Positions 1 to 8,076 are shown, counted from the first letter of the stretch. The stretch is DNA of 16,584 nt from Bacillota bacterium (GCA_017861355.1 JAGFXQ010000098.1:1-16584); one strand, 5' to 3'. A program made the numbers and translations. Notes: generated by a model from the letters alone, not told the origin.

Positions 1-843
1 GTCAGATCTTGTATAATTGAAAAAATCTTCTTTTTCTGAACCACCATTGGTAATAAAGATGGCGAATATCTTCCATTGTCCGGTCTGCAGGATCGTGTCA
101 AAGGTGAATACCGGACGTTCTTTGTAGTATTCCAATTCTTTGAATTTAATCAGGTAATGGAACATGTTATCGGTTGAGGTCATGTTATGTCCGTGAATCG
201 TCATATTCTTGGAATTTGCTTCTACCGAGCATTTATAATCTAAAAATAAGCTTCCTGCTTTCAATTCCTGCTTTTCTATATCTCGGGTAAGATAATATTC
301 CGGGTCATCGTTACCGGATTGCATTACAACATAATCTATATTTGTATCAGGAACCGTAATCCAGCCCTTCACATCCTCATTCACCGCCAACAGATCTGCA
401 AATTGAAGCAGTCTGCCTTTATCATCCCTGGTGGGATCGTACACCGGTAGTTTTGTCGTGGTGTTCACATCGGAATCTACTACGGAATTGTCCGTGAATG
501 GCGGTAGTGTAGGAGCAGGTGTAGCTGTCACAGAAGAATAATATCGATTCGTCTTATACAGATTATTTGTCTTCTCGATAGATTTATTAATTCGATAGGG
601 GGTAAGGAACACCTCATTGATAAATAGTATAGCAAATATTACAAAGCCGAGGAAGAAAACAATACGTAGCAACTTATATAGATTAAGCTTTTTCTTGTCT
701 GCAGTAGCTGTCAGGTCTTGCTCGAAAGAATGATTATCCGATTCTATGATTTGATCCGAGGGTTTCGTGAGGTTCGCCTCAGTTTCTTGTAATTCCTCTG
801 TCACCTTGTTTGTTTGATCTGTTTCGTTCTTTCCTTCGGACAT
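1..843 (-). CDS. Class B sortase, N-terminal 281 residues (3' end outside window)
   Basis: The reverse strand is open from the ATG at 843-841 to the window edge, giving 281 residues without a stop. Residues 1-55 are a polar, acidic cytoplasmic tail. A single membrane segment follows at about residues 59-78 (VFFLGFVIFAILFINEVFL), then a Pro/Thr-rich stalk around 105-120. The sortase domain starts near residue 140: GWITVPDTNIDYVVMQ, YYLTRD, GSLFLDYKC and TIHGHNM. The His in GHNM is the expected catalytic His of class B sortases. The catalytic Cys (TLSTC-like) and Arg lie beyond the edge and cannot be checked. Sortases are membrane-anchored transpeptidases that attach proteins to the wall or build pili; the substrate is unknown here. 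The start at 843 is preferred because AAAGGGG lies 8 nt upstream. An in-frame ATG at 870 would sit at the predicted transcription start. Confidence 0.9.
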   Translation of the reverse strand, partial: MSEGKNETDQTNKVTEELQETEANLTKPSDQIIESDNHSFEQDLTATADKKKLNLYKLLRIVFFLGFVIFAILFINEVFLTPYRINKSIEKTNNLYKTNRYYSSVTATPAPTLPPFTDNSVVDSDVNTTTKLPVYDPTRDDKGRLLQFADLLAVNEDVKGWITVPDTNIDYVVMQSGNDDPEYYLTRDIEKQELKAGSLFLDYKCSVEANSKNMTIHGHNMTSTDNMFHYLIKFKELEYYKERPVFTFDTILQTGQWKIFAIFITNGGSEKEDFFNYTRSD

Positions 844-877
844 TTTATAAACCCCTTTATATTTTGTCATATCTCTC

Positions 878-906
878 ATTATACAATGAATAAACTAAGC
901 CGTAAA
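878..906 (-). promoter_or_regulatory. Sigma-A-type promoter for the sortase gene
   Basis: Read on the minus strand, TTTACG (906-901) and a perfect TATAAT (883-878) are separated by 17 nt. Predicted transcription start is about 871, giving a short leader of about 28 nt that contains the AAAGGGG ribosome binding site. The -10 is perfect; the -35 matches 4/6. Confidence 0.6.
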
Positions 907-990
907 GTTGTTTTCCTATCTCTGATTAATGGCAGAAAAGCAATGTTTTCTATTCCTGACAGATGAAATTATTTATTGTGACATCTTGTG

Positions 991-1020
991 TTGCCAAGGG
1001 ATGGAAAAGATGAATATTCT
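991..1020 (+). promoter_or_regulatory. Possible promoter for the carboxypeptidase gene (weak)
   Basis: TTGCCA (991-996) and TATTCT (1015-1020) are 18 nt apart, which would give a leader of roughly 40 nt before the start at 1067. The -10 matches only 4/6. A sporulation sigma factor promoter was considered because DacF-type genes can be sporulation-controlled, but no convincing sigma-E, F or G match was seen. Confidence 0.3.
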
Positions 1021-1066
1021 GAAGCTTTTACAATAAATTTAGAGTAAGGAAGGAGTGGGATTGGAA

Positions 1067-2431
1067 ATGTTGAAACATAAATATTTGATGGCATTACCCT
1101 TGATTGGCTTGCTCAGCTTGACCGCATTGACACAATATCATCATGTGAAGGAGTATTATGATGAAATACTTAATTCTACGGACTTGGTTTTTGAAGACTT
1201 TGACAATAAGCTCAGAACGGAGAATGAGCAGGCAGCTCAGGATGAAGAGAAGTATAAAAAGCTATTACGAGCAGAAGGGAATTTACAGGAGGAGCTGTCC
1301 GAACAGGAGGGTGGCGAAGGCGCGGAGCAGCTTGATACCAAGAGTAAAATAACGAATACAAAACTTAGTCTTCATGCTAGTTCGGCATTGCTTCTGGATG
1401 CCTCCAATAATCGTGTTCTCTTTGAACAAAACGGTTTCAAACGAATGCCAATGGCCAGTACAACCAAGATTATGACCTGTATCGTAACTCTTGAGAATGC
1501 AAAACTTACCGATGTAGTGGAGGTGTCCTCCAACGCAGCCAGAATGCCTGATGTCCAGTTAAATGTTCGAACCGGAGAACAATATTATCTGAAGGATTTG
1601 CTCTTTTCCTTGATGCTGGAAAGTCATAATGATGTCGCTGTCGCCATTGCCGAGCATGTCGGCGGCTCCGTAGAGGGTTTTGCGACGATGATGAATGATA
1701 AAGCAAGAGAACTGGGATGCGAGAACACCAATTTCATAACTCCGAACGGACTGGATGCGGAGGGACATTATACTACTGCCAGAGATCTGGCGGTTATCGC
1801 AAGTTATGCGGTGAAGAATAGGACCTTTCTAGAGATAACCAACACCTCTTCCCATGCCTTTCAGGAGATTAAGAAAGGCAGAAGCTTCAATGTAACCAAT
1901 AAGAATAAGTTCTTATATATGATGGAGGGTGCCATTGGAGTGAAGACCGGATTTACCGGTGATGCAGGTTACTGCTTCGTCGGAGCAGTCAAAAGACAGG
2001 ATAAGTCGTTCATCTCCGTAGTTCTTGGATGTGGCTGGCCTCCGAACAAAAGCCTGAAATGGTCCGATACCAAGGAATTGATGACCTATGGTATTAATAA
2101 TTATAAAGAACGTCAGATCTTTAAAAATAGTAAATTGGACCCTATTCTCGTGAAGAAGGGGCAACAAAATTATGAAGATCTCTATATGAACGGAGACTTG
2201 ACACTTCTGATGCGGGATGATGAAAAGGTAACCACAGAGGTTCATCTACCGGACTATGTCGATGCTCCGATTAAAGCAAATACGGTAATTGGAGAAATGA
2301 AATATTACATTAACAAGGAATATTATGACTCGGTACCAATCTATACCTCATCGAATATTCCCAAAATCAATTATATCTATTGTCTACATAAGCTCCTTAA
2401 TCTATGGAACTGCAATCTGTTGGTAGAATAG
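1067..2431 (+). CDS. dacF: D-alanyl-D-alanine carboxypeptidase (peptidase S11, DacF/PBP5 type)
   Basis: This serine peptidase removes the terminal D-Ala from peptidoglycan pentapeptides and so controls crosslinking outside the membrane. Residue numbers use the ATG at 1067. A signal/anchor segment lies at about residues 6-22. The three S11 active-site motifs are present: S131-T-T-K134 (MASTTK), S186-H-N188 (ESHND) and K293-T-G295 (GVKTGFTG). Between anchor and catalytic domain lies an acidic, Gln/Glu-rich linker (about 35-95) that looks like a coiled-coil spacer. After about 355 comes the usual beta-rich C-terminal domain, with a hydrophobic/aromatic tail that could touch the membrane. The frame stays open to a GTG at 1055 and a TTG at 1061, but 1055 overlaps the AAGGAG SD itself; the ATG at 1067 is 11 nt from it, while the TTG at 1061 (5 nt) remains possible. 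The gene is divergent from the sortase and is followed by a terminator. Confidence 0.92.
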   Translation: MLKHKYLMALPLIGLLSLTALTQYHHVKEYYDEILNSTDLVFEDFDNKLRTENEQAAQDEEKYKKLLRAEGNLQEELSEQEGGEGAEQLDTKSKITNTKLSLHASSALLLDASNNRVLFEQNGFKRMPMASTTKIMTCIVTLENAKLTDVVEVSSNAARMPDVQLNVRTGEQYYLKDLLFSLMLESHNDVAVAIAEHVGGSVEGFATMMNDKARELGCENTNFITPNGLDAEGHYTTARDLAVIASYAVKNRTFLEITNTSSHAFQEIKKGRSFNVTNKNKFLYMMEGAIGVKTGFTGDAGYCFVGAVKRQDKSFISVVLGCGWPPNKSLKWSDTKELMTYGINNYKERQIFKNSKLDPILVKKGQQNYEDLYMNGDLTLLMRDDEKVTTEVHLPDYVDAPIKANTVIGEMKYYINKEYYDSVPIYTSSNIPKINYIYCLHKLLNLWNCNLLVE

Positions 2432-2440
2432 ATGAATGAG

Positions 2441-2484
2441 AGTACCTCAAATTGAATTGAATTATTTGATTAAGGTGCTTTTTT
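2441..2484 (+). terminator. Rho-independent terminator after dacF
   Basis: AGTACCT plus CAAAT (2441-2452) pairs with ATTTG plus AGGTGCT, with one G-U wobble and a 4-nt bulge on the 3' side. A run of six T follows directly. It starts 9 nt after the dacF stop. Confidence 0.75.
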
Positions 2485-2524
2485 ACACTTTAATCATTAT
2501 TTTACTAATCTGTGATTTGAATCA

Positions 2525-2553
2525 TTGATAGTTGTATATGATAAGGATATAGT
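2525..2553 (+). promoter_or_regulatory. Sigma-A promoter for the flavodiiron gene
   Basis: TTGATA (2525-2530), a 17-nt spacer and TATAGT (2548-2553). Both hexamers match 5/6. The predicted start near 2560 gives a leader of about 44 nt with the SD at 2591-2597. Confidence 0.7.
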
Positions 2554-2603
2554 AGTATTATTAAATCATATTAAATATTCAATTTGCATAGGAGGAATCA
2601 TAG

Positions 2604-3785
2604 ATGAGTAAAAGAATCAGTGATAAAGTATCCTGGGTAGGAAAGATTGATTGGGAGTTAAAATATTTTCATGGAAATGAGTATTCCACCAAAAAAGGAT
2701 CCTCGTATAATTCCTATCTTATCCGAGATAAGAAGACGGTATTAATCGATACGGTATGGCAACCTTTTGATAAGGAATTTGTTGCGCGTTTAAAGCAGGA
2801 GATTGATCTAAAAGAGATTGATTATATTATCATGAATCACAATGAATCTGATCACAGCGGAGCCTTACCGGAGCTCATGCGTGAGATACCGGGCACTCCG
2901 ATCTACTGTACAGCAAATGGTGCGAAAATTATTAAGGGACACTATCATCAGGATTGGAATTTTCATATAGTTAAAACGGGTGACACACTTGAGGTTGGTG
3001 ACAGTACACTTACCTTTATCGAAGCTCCGATGCTACATTGGCCGGACACCATGTTCACTTATATGGATGGAGAGAATATTCTGTTCAGCAACGATGCCTT
3101 TGGTCAGCATTACGCTACGGAGACACTGTATAACGACACGGCAGACCAAGGAGAATTATTAGCAGAAGCTACAAAATACTATGCAAATATATTGACTCCT
3201 TTCAGTAAGATGGTAGTGAAGAAGATAGAAGAGGTGCTCAGCTTTCATCTGCCGGTTGATATGATCTGTCCCAGTCATGGCGTCATCTGGAGGGACCATC
3301 CGACACAGATTGTGGAACGTTATTTGGACTGGGCTAAGGACTACCAGGAAAATCAGATCACCATTATCTATGATACGATGTGGAATTCCACCAGAAAGAT
3401 GGCGGAAGCAATCGCCAGAGGCATTGAGATGAGTGACCCGGTAGTAAAGGTAAAACTCATGAATGCGTCGAAGGAAGATAAGAATGATGTGATTACCGAG
3501 ATATTCAAATCAAAGATGATTCTGATGGGTGCACCGACGATCAATAACGGATATCTATTCTCTCTCGGCGGTATCCTGGAGATGACAAAAGGTCTAAAGT
3601 TTAAGAACAAAAAAGCAGCTACCTTCGGCAGCTATGGCTGGAGTGGTGAAGCGGTGAAGTTGTTGGCAGATCATTTGAAGGAAGCTGGTTTTACCATCGT
3701 AAATGAAGGACTTCGCAAGTACTGGGTACCGGATGAGGAAGATTTGGAGGATTGTGTTCGATTTGGTTCTGAGATCGTGAAATAA
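2604..3785 (+). CDS. fprA: Flavodiiron protein (A-type flavoprotein FprA), O2/NO reductase
   Basis: This cytoplasmic enzyme reduces O2 to water and/or NO to N2O, protecting anaerobes. The N-terminal metallo-beta-lactamase-like domain (about 1-245) carries the full diiron ligand set: H79-x-E81-x-D83-H84 (NHNESDH), H145 (APMLHW), D164 (FSND) and H225 (CPSHG). The C-terminal flavodoxin domain (about 252-393) has the FMN phosphate loop T258-M-W-N-S-T263. The length of 393 residues is that of the basic class A protein; there is no fused rubredoxin or flavin-reductase domain, so a separate electron donor such as rubredoxin must be encoded elsewhere. O2 versus NO preference cannot be read from these motifs. 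GGAGGAA is 6 nt before the ATG. The gene has its own promoter and a following hairpin, so it appears monocistronic. Confidence 0.95.
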   Translation: MSKRISDKVSWVGKIDWELKYFHGNEYSTKKGSSYNSYLIRDKKTVLIDTVWQPFDKEFVARLKQEIDLKEIDYIIMNHNESDHSGALPELMREIPGTPIYCTANGAKIIKGHYHQDWNFHIVKTGDTLEVGDSTLTFIEAPMLHWPDTMFTYMDGENILFSNDAFGQHYATETLYNDTADQGELLAEATKYYANILTPFSKMVVKKIEEVLSFHLPVDMICPSHGVIWRDHPTQIVERYLDWAKDYQENQITIIYDTMWNSTRKMAEAIARGIEMSDPVVKVKLMNASKEDKNDVITEIFKSKMILMGAPTINNGYLFSLGGILEMTKGLKFKNKKAATFGSYGWSGEAVKLLADHLKEAGFTIVNEGLRKYWVPDEEDLEDCVRFGSEIVK

Positions 3786-3797
3786 ATCGTATTAGCA

Positions 3798-3836
3798 AGA
3801 GGCTTTCGTATGTGTAACTTACATACGAAAGCCTCT
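3798..3836. terminator. Perfect 16-bp hairpin after fprA, probable terminator without a T-run
   Basis: AGAGGCTTTCGTATGT (3798-3813) is exactly complementary to 3821-3836, with a 7-nt loop. It begins 12 nt after the fprA stop. No T-tract follows on either strand, so factor-independent termination is not assured; it could instead protect the mRNA 3' end. Confidence 0.6.
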
Positions 3837-3881
3837 GATGATTCATAACATGCTTTTATAATAGCACTATGTCTTAAAATG

Positions 3882-3910
3882 TTGATTAAATGAGTCATTT
3901 GTACTATAAT
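3882..3910 (+). promoter_or_regulatory. Sigma-A promoter for the GGDEF/EAL gene
   Basis: TTGATT (3882-3887), a 17-nt spacer and a perfect TATAAT (3905-3910). Predicted start is about 3917, giving a leader of roughly 100 nt before the ATG at 4018. I see no c-di-GMP riboswitch-like core in that leader. Confidence 0.7.
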
Positions 3911-4017
3911 CAAATCAAGAATAGAATAATCGATATTTTGTGAATTAGGTAAATAGGATACGCGTAACTTATTTGATTTATGAGATAAAAACAGACAAAA
4001 GAAAAACAGGAGTGACG

Positions 4018-7000
4018 ATGCAGGTGAAGTATTCAGAAGAAAGTGTGAATAACATTGATAACTTATTGAACGATAAAAGATTCTTACAGTTTCTGAGTTA
4101 TGGTCAGATCGCTGTCTTATATATGGATAAAGCAGGTAAGCTTTTATATGCGACTCCCTATATCCGTGAAATTACCGGAATACAAAACAAAGATTACGGT
4201 CGTTTTATGGGAGAATCCGAATTGTCCAGCATCAGTCCATCCTTAGTTCAGTGTCTTACACCGCTAATCAATGCAATTCAAGAAGCGGAACAATCAAACA
4301 ATCATCGTAAAATTAAATCCATTCAAAAGCATCCCTTACATATCGAATTGATCGGGGTAGATGGGAAAACTTATCAAACCATCATTCATACCAGCCTGGA
4401 AGGCGATAATGTGGTGAAAGGCATTATTCTTAACTTTCATGATATTACAGATAGGAAAGCTGCTGAGAGTGCGCTGGAATTAGAGAAGGTAAAATACAAA
4501 CTGATTGCTGAACTGACCGATTGTGCACTGTGGGAATACGATATTGATAAGAAGGAACTGAATCAATACCAAAAGTTTCATGGCAGATATTCCAATGAGA
4601 ACCTTATAATTAAAGATTATCGCAATTTTATCCTTGGTAAGGGATGGATTCATCCGGAGGATGTAAGTGCCTTCCACGAATACTGCGATGCGATGGACCG
4701 TGGCGATACTTATATCCAGCAGGAGCTTCGTGCATTAGGTGATAATCATGAGTACATATGGATTAGATATCAGGGTACATGCTTAAAAGATTCCACTGGA
4801 AAAGCTCATCTGATTGTTGGACGTACCTTGAATATTGATAAAGATCGTAGAGAATACGAGAAACTACTGCAGAAATCCCAGAGAGATCCGTTAACCGGAC
4901 TTTACAACCGAAATACTACAAAAGAGAAAATCGAAACTTGCTTTGCATATAGTAAATCGAAGAATGATAATGCCGTTCACAACTTTATGATTATTGATAT
5001 CGATAATTTTAAAATGGCAAATGATGTATGGGGGCATCTGTTCGGCGATATTTTGTTGGAGAATTTTGCAAGAAAGCTGGAAGAAATCCTGGACAGTACG
5101 GATATCCCCGGACGAATCGGTGGAGATGAATTTGTCATTCTCAAACAAGGAATAATGGATGCAGAAAATATTTCGACTACAGCTAAGTTGATTTGTGATA
5201 TGAGCCGCAGATATCTAAAAGGCCTTCATGCGGATGATGCAATTACGGTCAGTATCGGAATTGCTACCTATCCAAAGGATGGAACCGATTATGACACTTT
5301 GTATAAAAAGGCAGATATGGCACTATATTATGCCAAATCCAAGGGAAAGGACCAGTATGCTTTCTATGGACCGGAAGCAAAGAGATATGACCGTTCAAGT
5401 CAAAAAGCAAATGACCACTGGATCAAGGCTAATCTGATCGATCAAACCAACCCGGAGATAGAAAAACGCTTGTTAAATTATGCAGTTGATATATTAAACC
5501 GCTCTACGGATTCGCGGGTAGCCGTGAATAAAATTCTTCAAGAGATAGGAAAGTATTATGACCTGTCCCGTATTGTGATTATTGAGAAACAACTCCGCGG
5601 CACAAAAGCTTACATCAGTTATGAGTGGCGTAATACGAACATTCCCTCGATTAATACCAGCGAATTCGATATTCCGGCCATGGGTCGTAATGATTTTGAC
5701 AAGTTATTTCATGATTACGGTGTATATTATGTGAATGACATCAATTGCATGGATCCTTCTTCAGAGATGAAAAGCTTCTATGAGCATAATGATATTAAAT
5801 CATTGGTTCAATGCGCTATCAATTATGATGATCAGCATGTTGGTACCATCAGCTTTGAGGATTGTACCGCCGAAAGAAACTGGACAAAACATGAGTTGGA
5901 TTCTTTGTATACGATGACAAAGCTGATCAGCACCTTTATCATCCAGTTAAATAATCAAAGTTTGTTGGATAATGAAATATTTTTCACCCAGGCGACCTTG
6001 AATAATCAAAAGCTCTGTAACTATGCTGTAAAACAGGACACCTATCAAATCGAATATTTTAGTGATTATACAAAGAAGCAGTATCCCGATGTGGAACTCG
6101 GAAATCTATGTTATAAAGCAATTTACGGAAAAGAGGAGCCTTGTGAGCCCTGTCCGAGAAATGGTCTATGCTCCGGTGCAAAAAGCTATTCCATGGAGGC
6201 TTATAACGCTGAGAAGGATTATTGGTACAGCACTACGGCCTCCCGAATAATCAGTCCGGATGGGGTCGCAATTCATATGATTAATACCTCTGATGTCACC
6301 AGCTTCATTAATCGTGTTAATTCGATAGATCCTATGACGGGACTTCTGACCTTGTCCAGATTTGAAGCAGAAGGAATGAGGCTGATTGTAGAAAATGAAC
6401 AGACAAAATACCTTGTTATGTATTGCGACTTTGACCGTTTTAAAAATATTAACGATGAATGGGGCTATTCGGTAGGAAATGATATTCTGATTCATTTTGC
6501 GAAACTAGCCGGCAACGCGATCCATAGCGATGAATTATTCTGTAGAATCACCGCTGATATTTTTGTTATGCTACTAGCTTATCAGAGCTATGATCAGGCT
6601 ATAGAGAGAATTCATCACTGCCACTCAGCTATTACCAAGAATCTAAAAGAGGATTTTCCGGAGATTAACATTGTTCTGATCAGTGGAATCTACTTACTGG
6701 CGAAAGAAGATTATAGCCTCAGTCTGGCAATCGATCGAGCAAATATTGCACGAAAGACAGTGAAGGGCTTACACAAGAGTAGCTATGCCATCTATGATAA
6801 ATCACTTCATGAGAAAGTTATGAAGGAAAACAGGATAGAAAACAATATGCATAATGCATTGATGAACAAAGAATTCGTAGTGTATTATCAACCAAAGATG
6901 GACCTTAAAACCATGAAGATAAATGGGGCAGAGGCTCTAGTCCGCTGGAAACTCCCCGATGGAAAGCTGATGGGTCCGGATGAATTTATACCAATTTTTG

Positions 7001-7584
7001 AGAAAAACGGTTTCATTGTTGACCTTGATTTCTATGTATATGAAGCAACCCTGCAGGCAATGCGCAGTTGGATCGATTCCGGCAAAAAGCCGATCATCAT
7101 ATCAATGAATGTATCGAGAATACATCTGGATGACTCCAGGTTTATAGATCGTTTGCAGCAACTTCTGACAAGCTATGATATTTCGCCAAACTTAATCGAA
7201 CTGGAAATTACCGAGAGTATGTTCATCAATAATCTTGACCGGCTTCGTTTCTTTGTCAATAATCTACGTAAGCATGGCTTTATTATATCCATTGATGATT
7301 TTGGTTCCGGCTTTTCCTCACTTAATTTATTGAAGAGCTTGCCGATTGATATTCTAAAACTCGATCGGGAATTCTTCATGCACAATACAATGGAGAAGCA
7401 GGATAAATTGGTTATCTCCGGGATTATATCCTTAGCGAAGGGCCTTGGCTTAAAAGTATTGTCGGAAGGGATCGAGACAGTCGAACAGTTGGAGTTCATC
7501 CGAGAGAACTTATGTGATATGGCACAGGGTTATTTGTTCTATCATCCTATGCCAATGGAAGAATTTATTCAGCTTTTGGACTAG
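4018..7584 (+). CDS. Dual-domain c-di-GMP enzyme: PAS-PAS-GGDEF-GAF-PAS-like(Cys)-degenerate GGDEF-EAL
   Basis: This 1188-residue protein has no clear membrane segment and is probably a soluble sensor that makes and/or degrades c-di-GMP. Domains: a PAS-like region (about 20-155), a second PAS/PAC ending IVGRTLNIDKDRREYE (about 155-285), GGDEF-1 (about 288-440) with intact GGDEF at 368-372 and RDPLTGLYNRN, and a GAF-like region (about 470-650). A PAS-like segment follows with C698, C709, C712 and C718, then a second GGDEF fold (about 765-920) whose signature is replaced by A846-D-I-F849. The EAL domain (about 930-1188) keeps E972-A-L, SMNVS, ELEITES, DDFGSG, DILKLD, EGIET and QGY, so all expected phosphodiesterase residues are present. 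The inhibitory RxxD site before GGDEF-1 reads DSTD, so product inhibition may be lost. The ATG at 4018 is chosen because AGGAG lies 5 nt upstream; an upstream in-frame TTG at 3973 lacks an SD. Net activity cannot be predicted. Confidence 0.93.
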   Translation: MQVKYSEESVNNIDNLLNDKRFLQFLSYGQIAVLYMDKAGKLLYATPYIREITGIQNKDYGRFMGESELSSISPSLVQCLTPLINAIQEAEQSNNHRKIKSIQKHPLHIELIGVDGKTYQTIIHTSLEGDNVVKGIILNFHDITDRKAAESALELEKVKYKLIAELTDCALWEYDIDKKELNQYQKFHGRYSNENLIIKDYRNFILGKGWIHPEDVSAFHEYCDAMDRGDTYIQQELRALGDNHEYIWIRYQGTCLKDSTGKAHLIVGRTLNIDKDRREYEKLLQKSQRDPLTGLYNRNTTKEKIETCFAYSKSKNDNAVHNFMIIDIDNFKMANDVWGHLFGDILLENFARKLEEILDSTDIPGRIGGDEFVILKQGIMDAENISTTAKLICDMSRRYLKGLHADDAITVSIGIATYPKDGTDYDTLYKKADMALYYAKSKGKDQYAFYGPEAKRYDRSSQKANDHWIKANLIDQTNPEIEKRLLNYAVDILNRSTDSRVAVNKILQEIGKYYDLSRIVIIEKQLRGTKAYISYEWRNTNIPSINTSEFDIPAMGRNDFDKLFHDYGVYYVNDINCMDPSSEMKSFYEHNDIKSLVQCAINYDDQHVGTISFEDCTAERNWTKHELDSLYTMTKLISTFIIQLNNQSLLDNEIFFTQATLNNQKLCNYAVKQDTYQIEYFSDYTKKQYPDVELGNLCYKAIYGKEEPCEPCPRNGLCSGAKSYSMEAYNAEKDYWYSTTASRIISPDGVAIHMINTSDVTSFINRVNSIDPMTGLLTLSRFEAEGMRLIVENEQTKYLVMYCDFDRFKNINDEWGYSVGNDILIHFAKLAGNAIHSDELFCRITADIFVMLLAYQSYDQAIERIHHCHSAITKNLKEDFPEINIVLISGIYLLAKEDYSLSLAIDRANIARKTVKGLHKSSYAIYDKSLHEKVMKENRIENNMHNALMNKEFVVYYQPKMDLKTMKINGAEALVRWKLPDGKLMGPDEFIPIFEKNGFIVDLDFYVYEATLQAMRSWIDSGKKPIIISMNVSRIHLDDSRFIDRLQQLLTSYDISPNLIELEITESMFINNLDRLRFFVNNLRKHGFIISIDDFGSGFSSLNLLKSLPIDILKLDREFFMHNTMEKQDKLVISGIISLAKGLGLKVLSEGIETVEQLEFIRENLCDMAQGYLFYHPMPMEEFIQLLD

Positions 7585-7691
7585 TATTTCCGAAATATGG
7601 TTACATTTTATCCTATTTTTAAAATAAATACAAATATTTTCAAATTTTCATTAAAATAATGCAACGCTTTTCCAGTTTCCTTCGTTTAATA

Positions 7692-7775
7692 GATAGAGAT
7701 GTTAGTTTTGTCTCTATCGGGGGTATTGTGATACTGCAAAAGGTATCCACAGGATGTGAGAAAGGCGTGATTATT
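7692..7775 (+). promoter_or_regulatory. Structured mRNA leader before the 77-residue protein gene, ending in an element shared with the phosphohexomutase leader
   Basis: GATAGAGA (7692-7699) pairs perfectly with TCTCTATC (7711-7718). GATAC (7730-7734) can pair with GTATC (7743-7747), and ATCC (7745-7748) can pair with GGAT (7752-7755). The last two share bases and exclude each other. The final 29 nt (7747-7775), containing CCACAGG and TGAGAAAGGC, match 25/29 with 14878-14906. AGAAAGG in this element is the only SD candidate for the ATG at 7776. The rest of the 7585-7691 gap is very AT-rich with no clear promoter. The function is unknown and I do not recognise a named riboswitch. Confidence 0.5.
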
Positions 7776-8009
7776 ATGAAAAAGATGGTGAATCGTTATA
7801 AGATCAGTAAATTCAAGAGATTTATGAATGGGATGATATTTGCATTGATATCAATCATTGCATTGATTCTTTGTATGTCGGATATCTCAAGATATACAGC
7901 AACACAGTCAGAGGTTATTCTGCCCTTCTTTATTGCAATTGTAAGTATGCTTATGGGATTATTTACCACACTGCACGATAAGGGAATTCGGAAGGAAAAG
8001 ACACAATAA
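7776..8009 (+). CDS. Small membrane protein of unknown function, 77 residues, two TM segments
   Basis: I do not recognise the family. A basic N-terminus (MKKMVNRYKISKFKRF) is followed by a hydrophobic helix at about residues 17-34 and a second at about 48-65, with a short polar loop (SDISRYTATQSE) between and a basic tail (HDKGIRKEKTQ). The charge pattern suggests both ends are cytoplasmic. The frame is open upstream to an ATG at 7659, but that extension runs through the structured leader, has no SD and looks non-coding. The start at 7776 coincides with the end of the leader element shared with the phosphohexomutase gene. The gene lies between the c-di-GMP enzyme and kdgK, and has no obvious functional link to either. 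Confidence 0.6.
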   Translation: MKKMVNRYKISKFKRFMNGMIFALISIIALILCMSDISRYTATQSEVILPFFIAIVSMLMGLFTTLHDKGIRKEKTQ

Positions 8010-8047
8010 CAGAGCAATAATTACGAGTTTTTGAAATCTTTTTGCCA

Positions 8048-8076
8048 TTGACGAACGAAAATCGGAGAACTATACT
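8048..8076 (+). promoter_or_regulatory. Sigma-A promoter for kdgK
   Basis: TTGACG (8048-8053), a 17-nt spacer and TATACT (8071-8076); each hexamer matches 5/6. The leader to the ATG at 8121 is about 38 nt. This makes kdgK independent of the small gene upstream. Confidence 0.75.

Noticed and set aside
844..870. In-frame upstream ATG at 870 (minus strand) as the sortase start
   Set aside because: It coincides with the predicted transcription start and has no SD, whereas the ATG at 843 has AAAGGGG at 8 nt.
3917..4017. c-di-GMP riboswitch in the leader of the GGDEF/EAL gene
   Set aside because: The roughly 100-nt leader is AT-rich and lacks the conserved core of either c-di-GMP riboswitch class as I know them.
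7654..7672. Catabolite-repression (cre)-like site ATGCAACGCTTTTC
   Set aside because: The central CG is out of register with the cre consensus and the palindrome fails.
7659..7775. N-terminal extension of the small membrane protein from the ATG at 7659
   Set aside because: No SD, and the stretch overlaps perfect hairpins and the shared leader element. The residues look arbitrary, and the membrane protein is complete without them.
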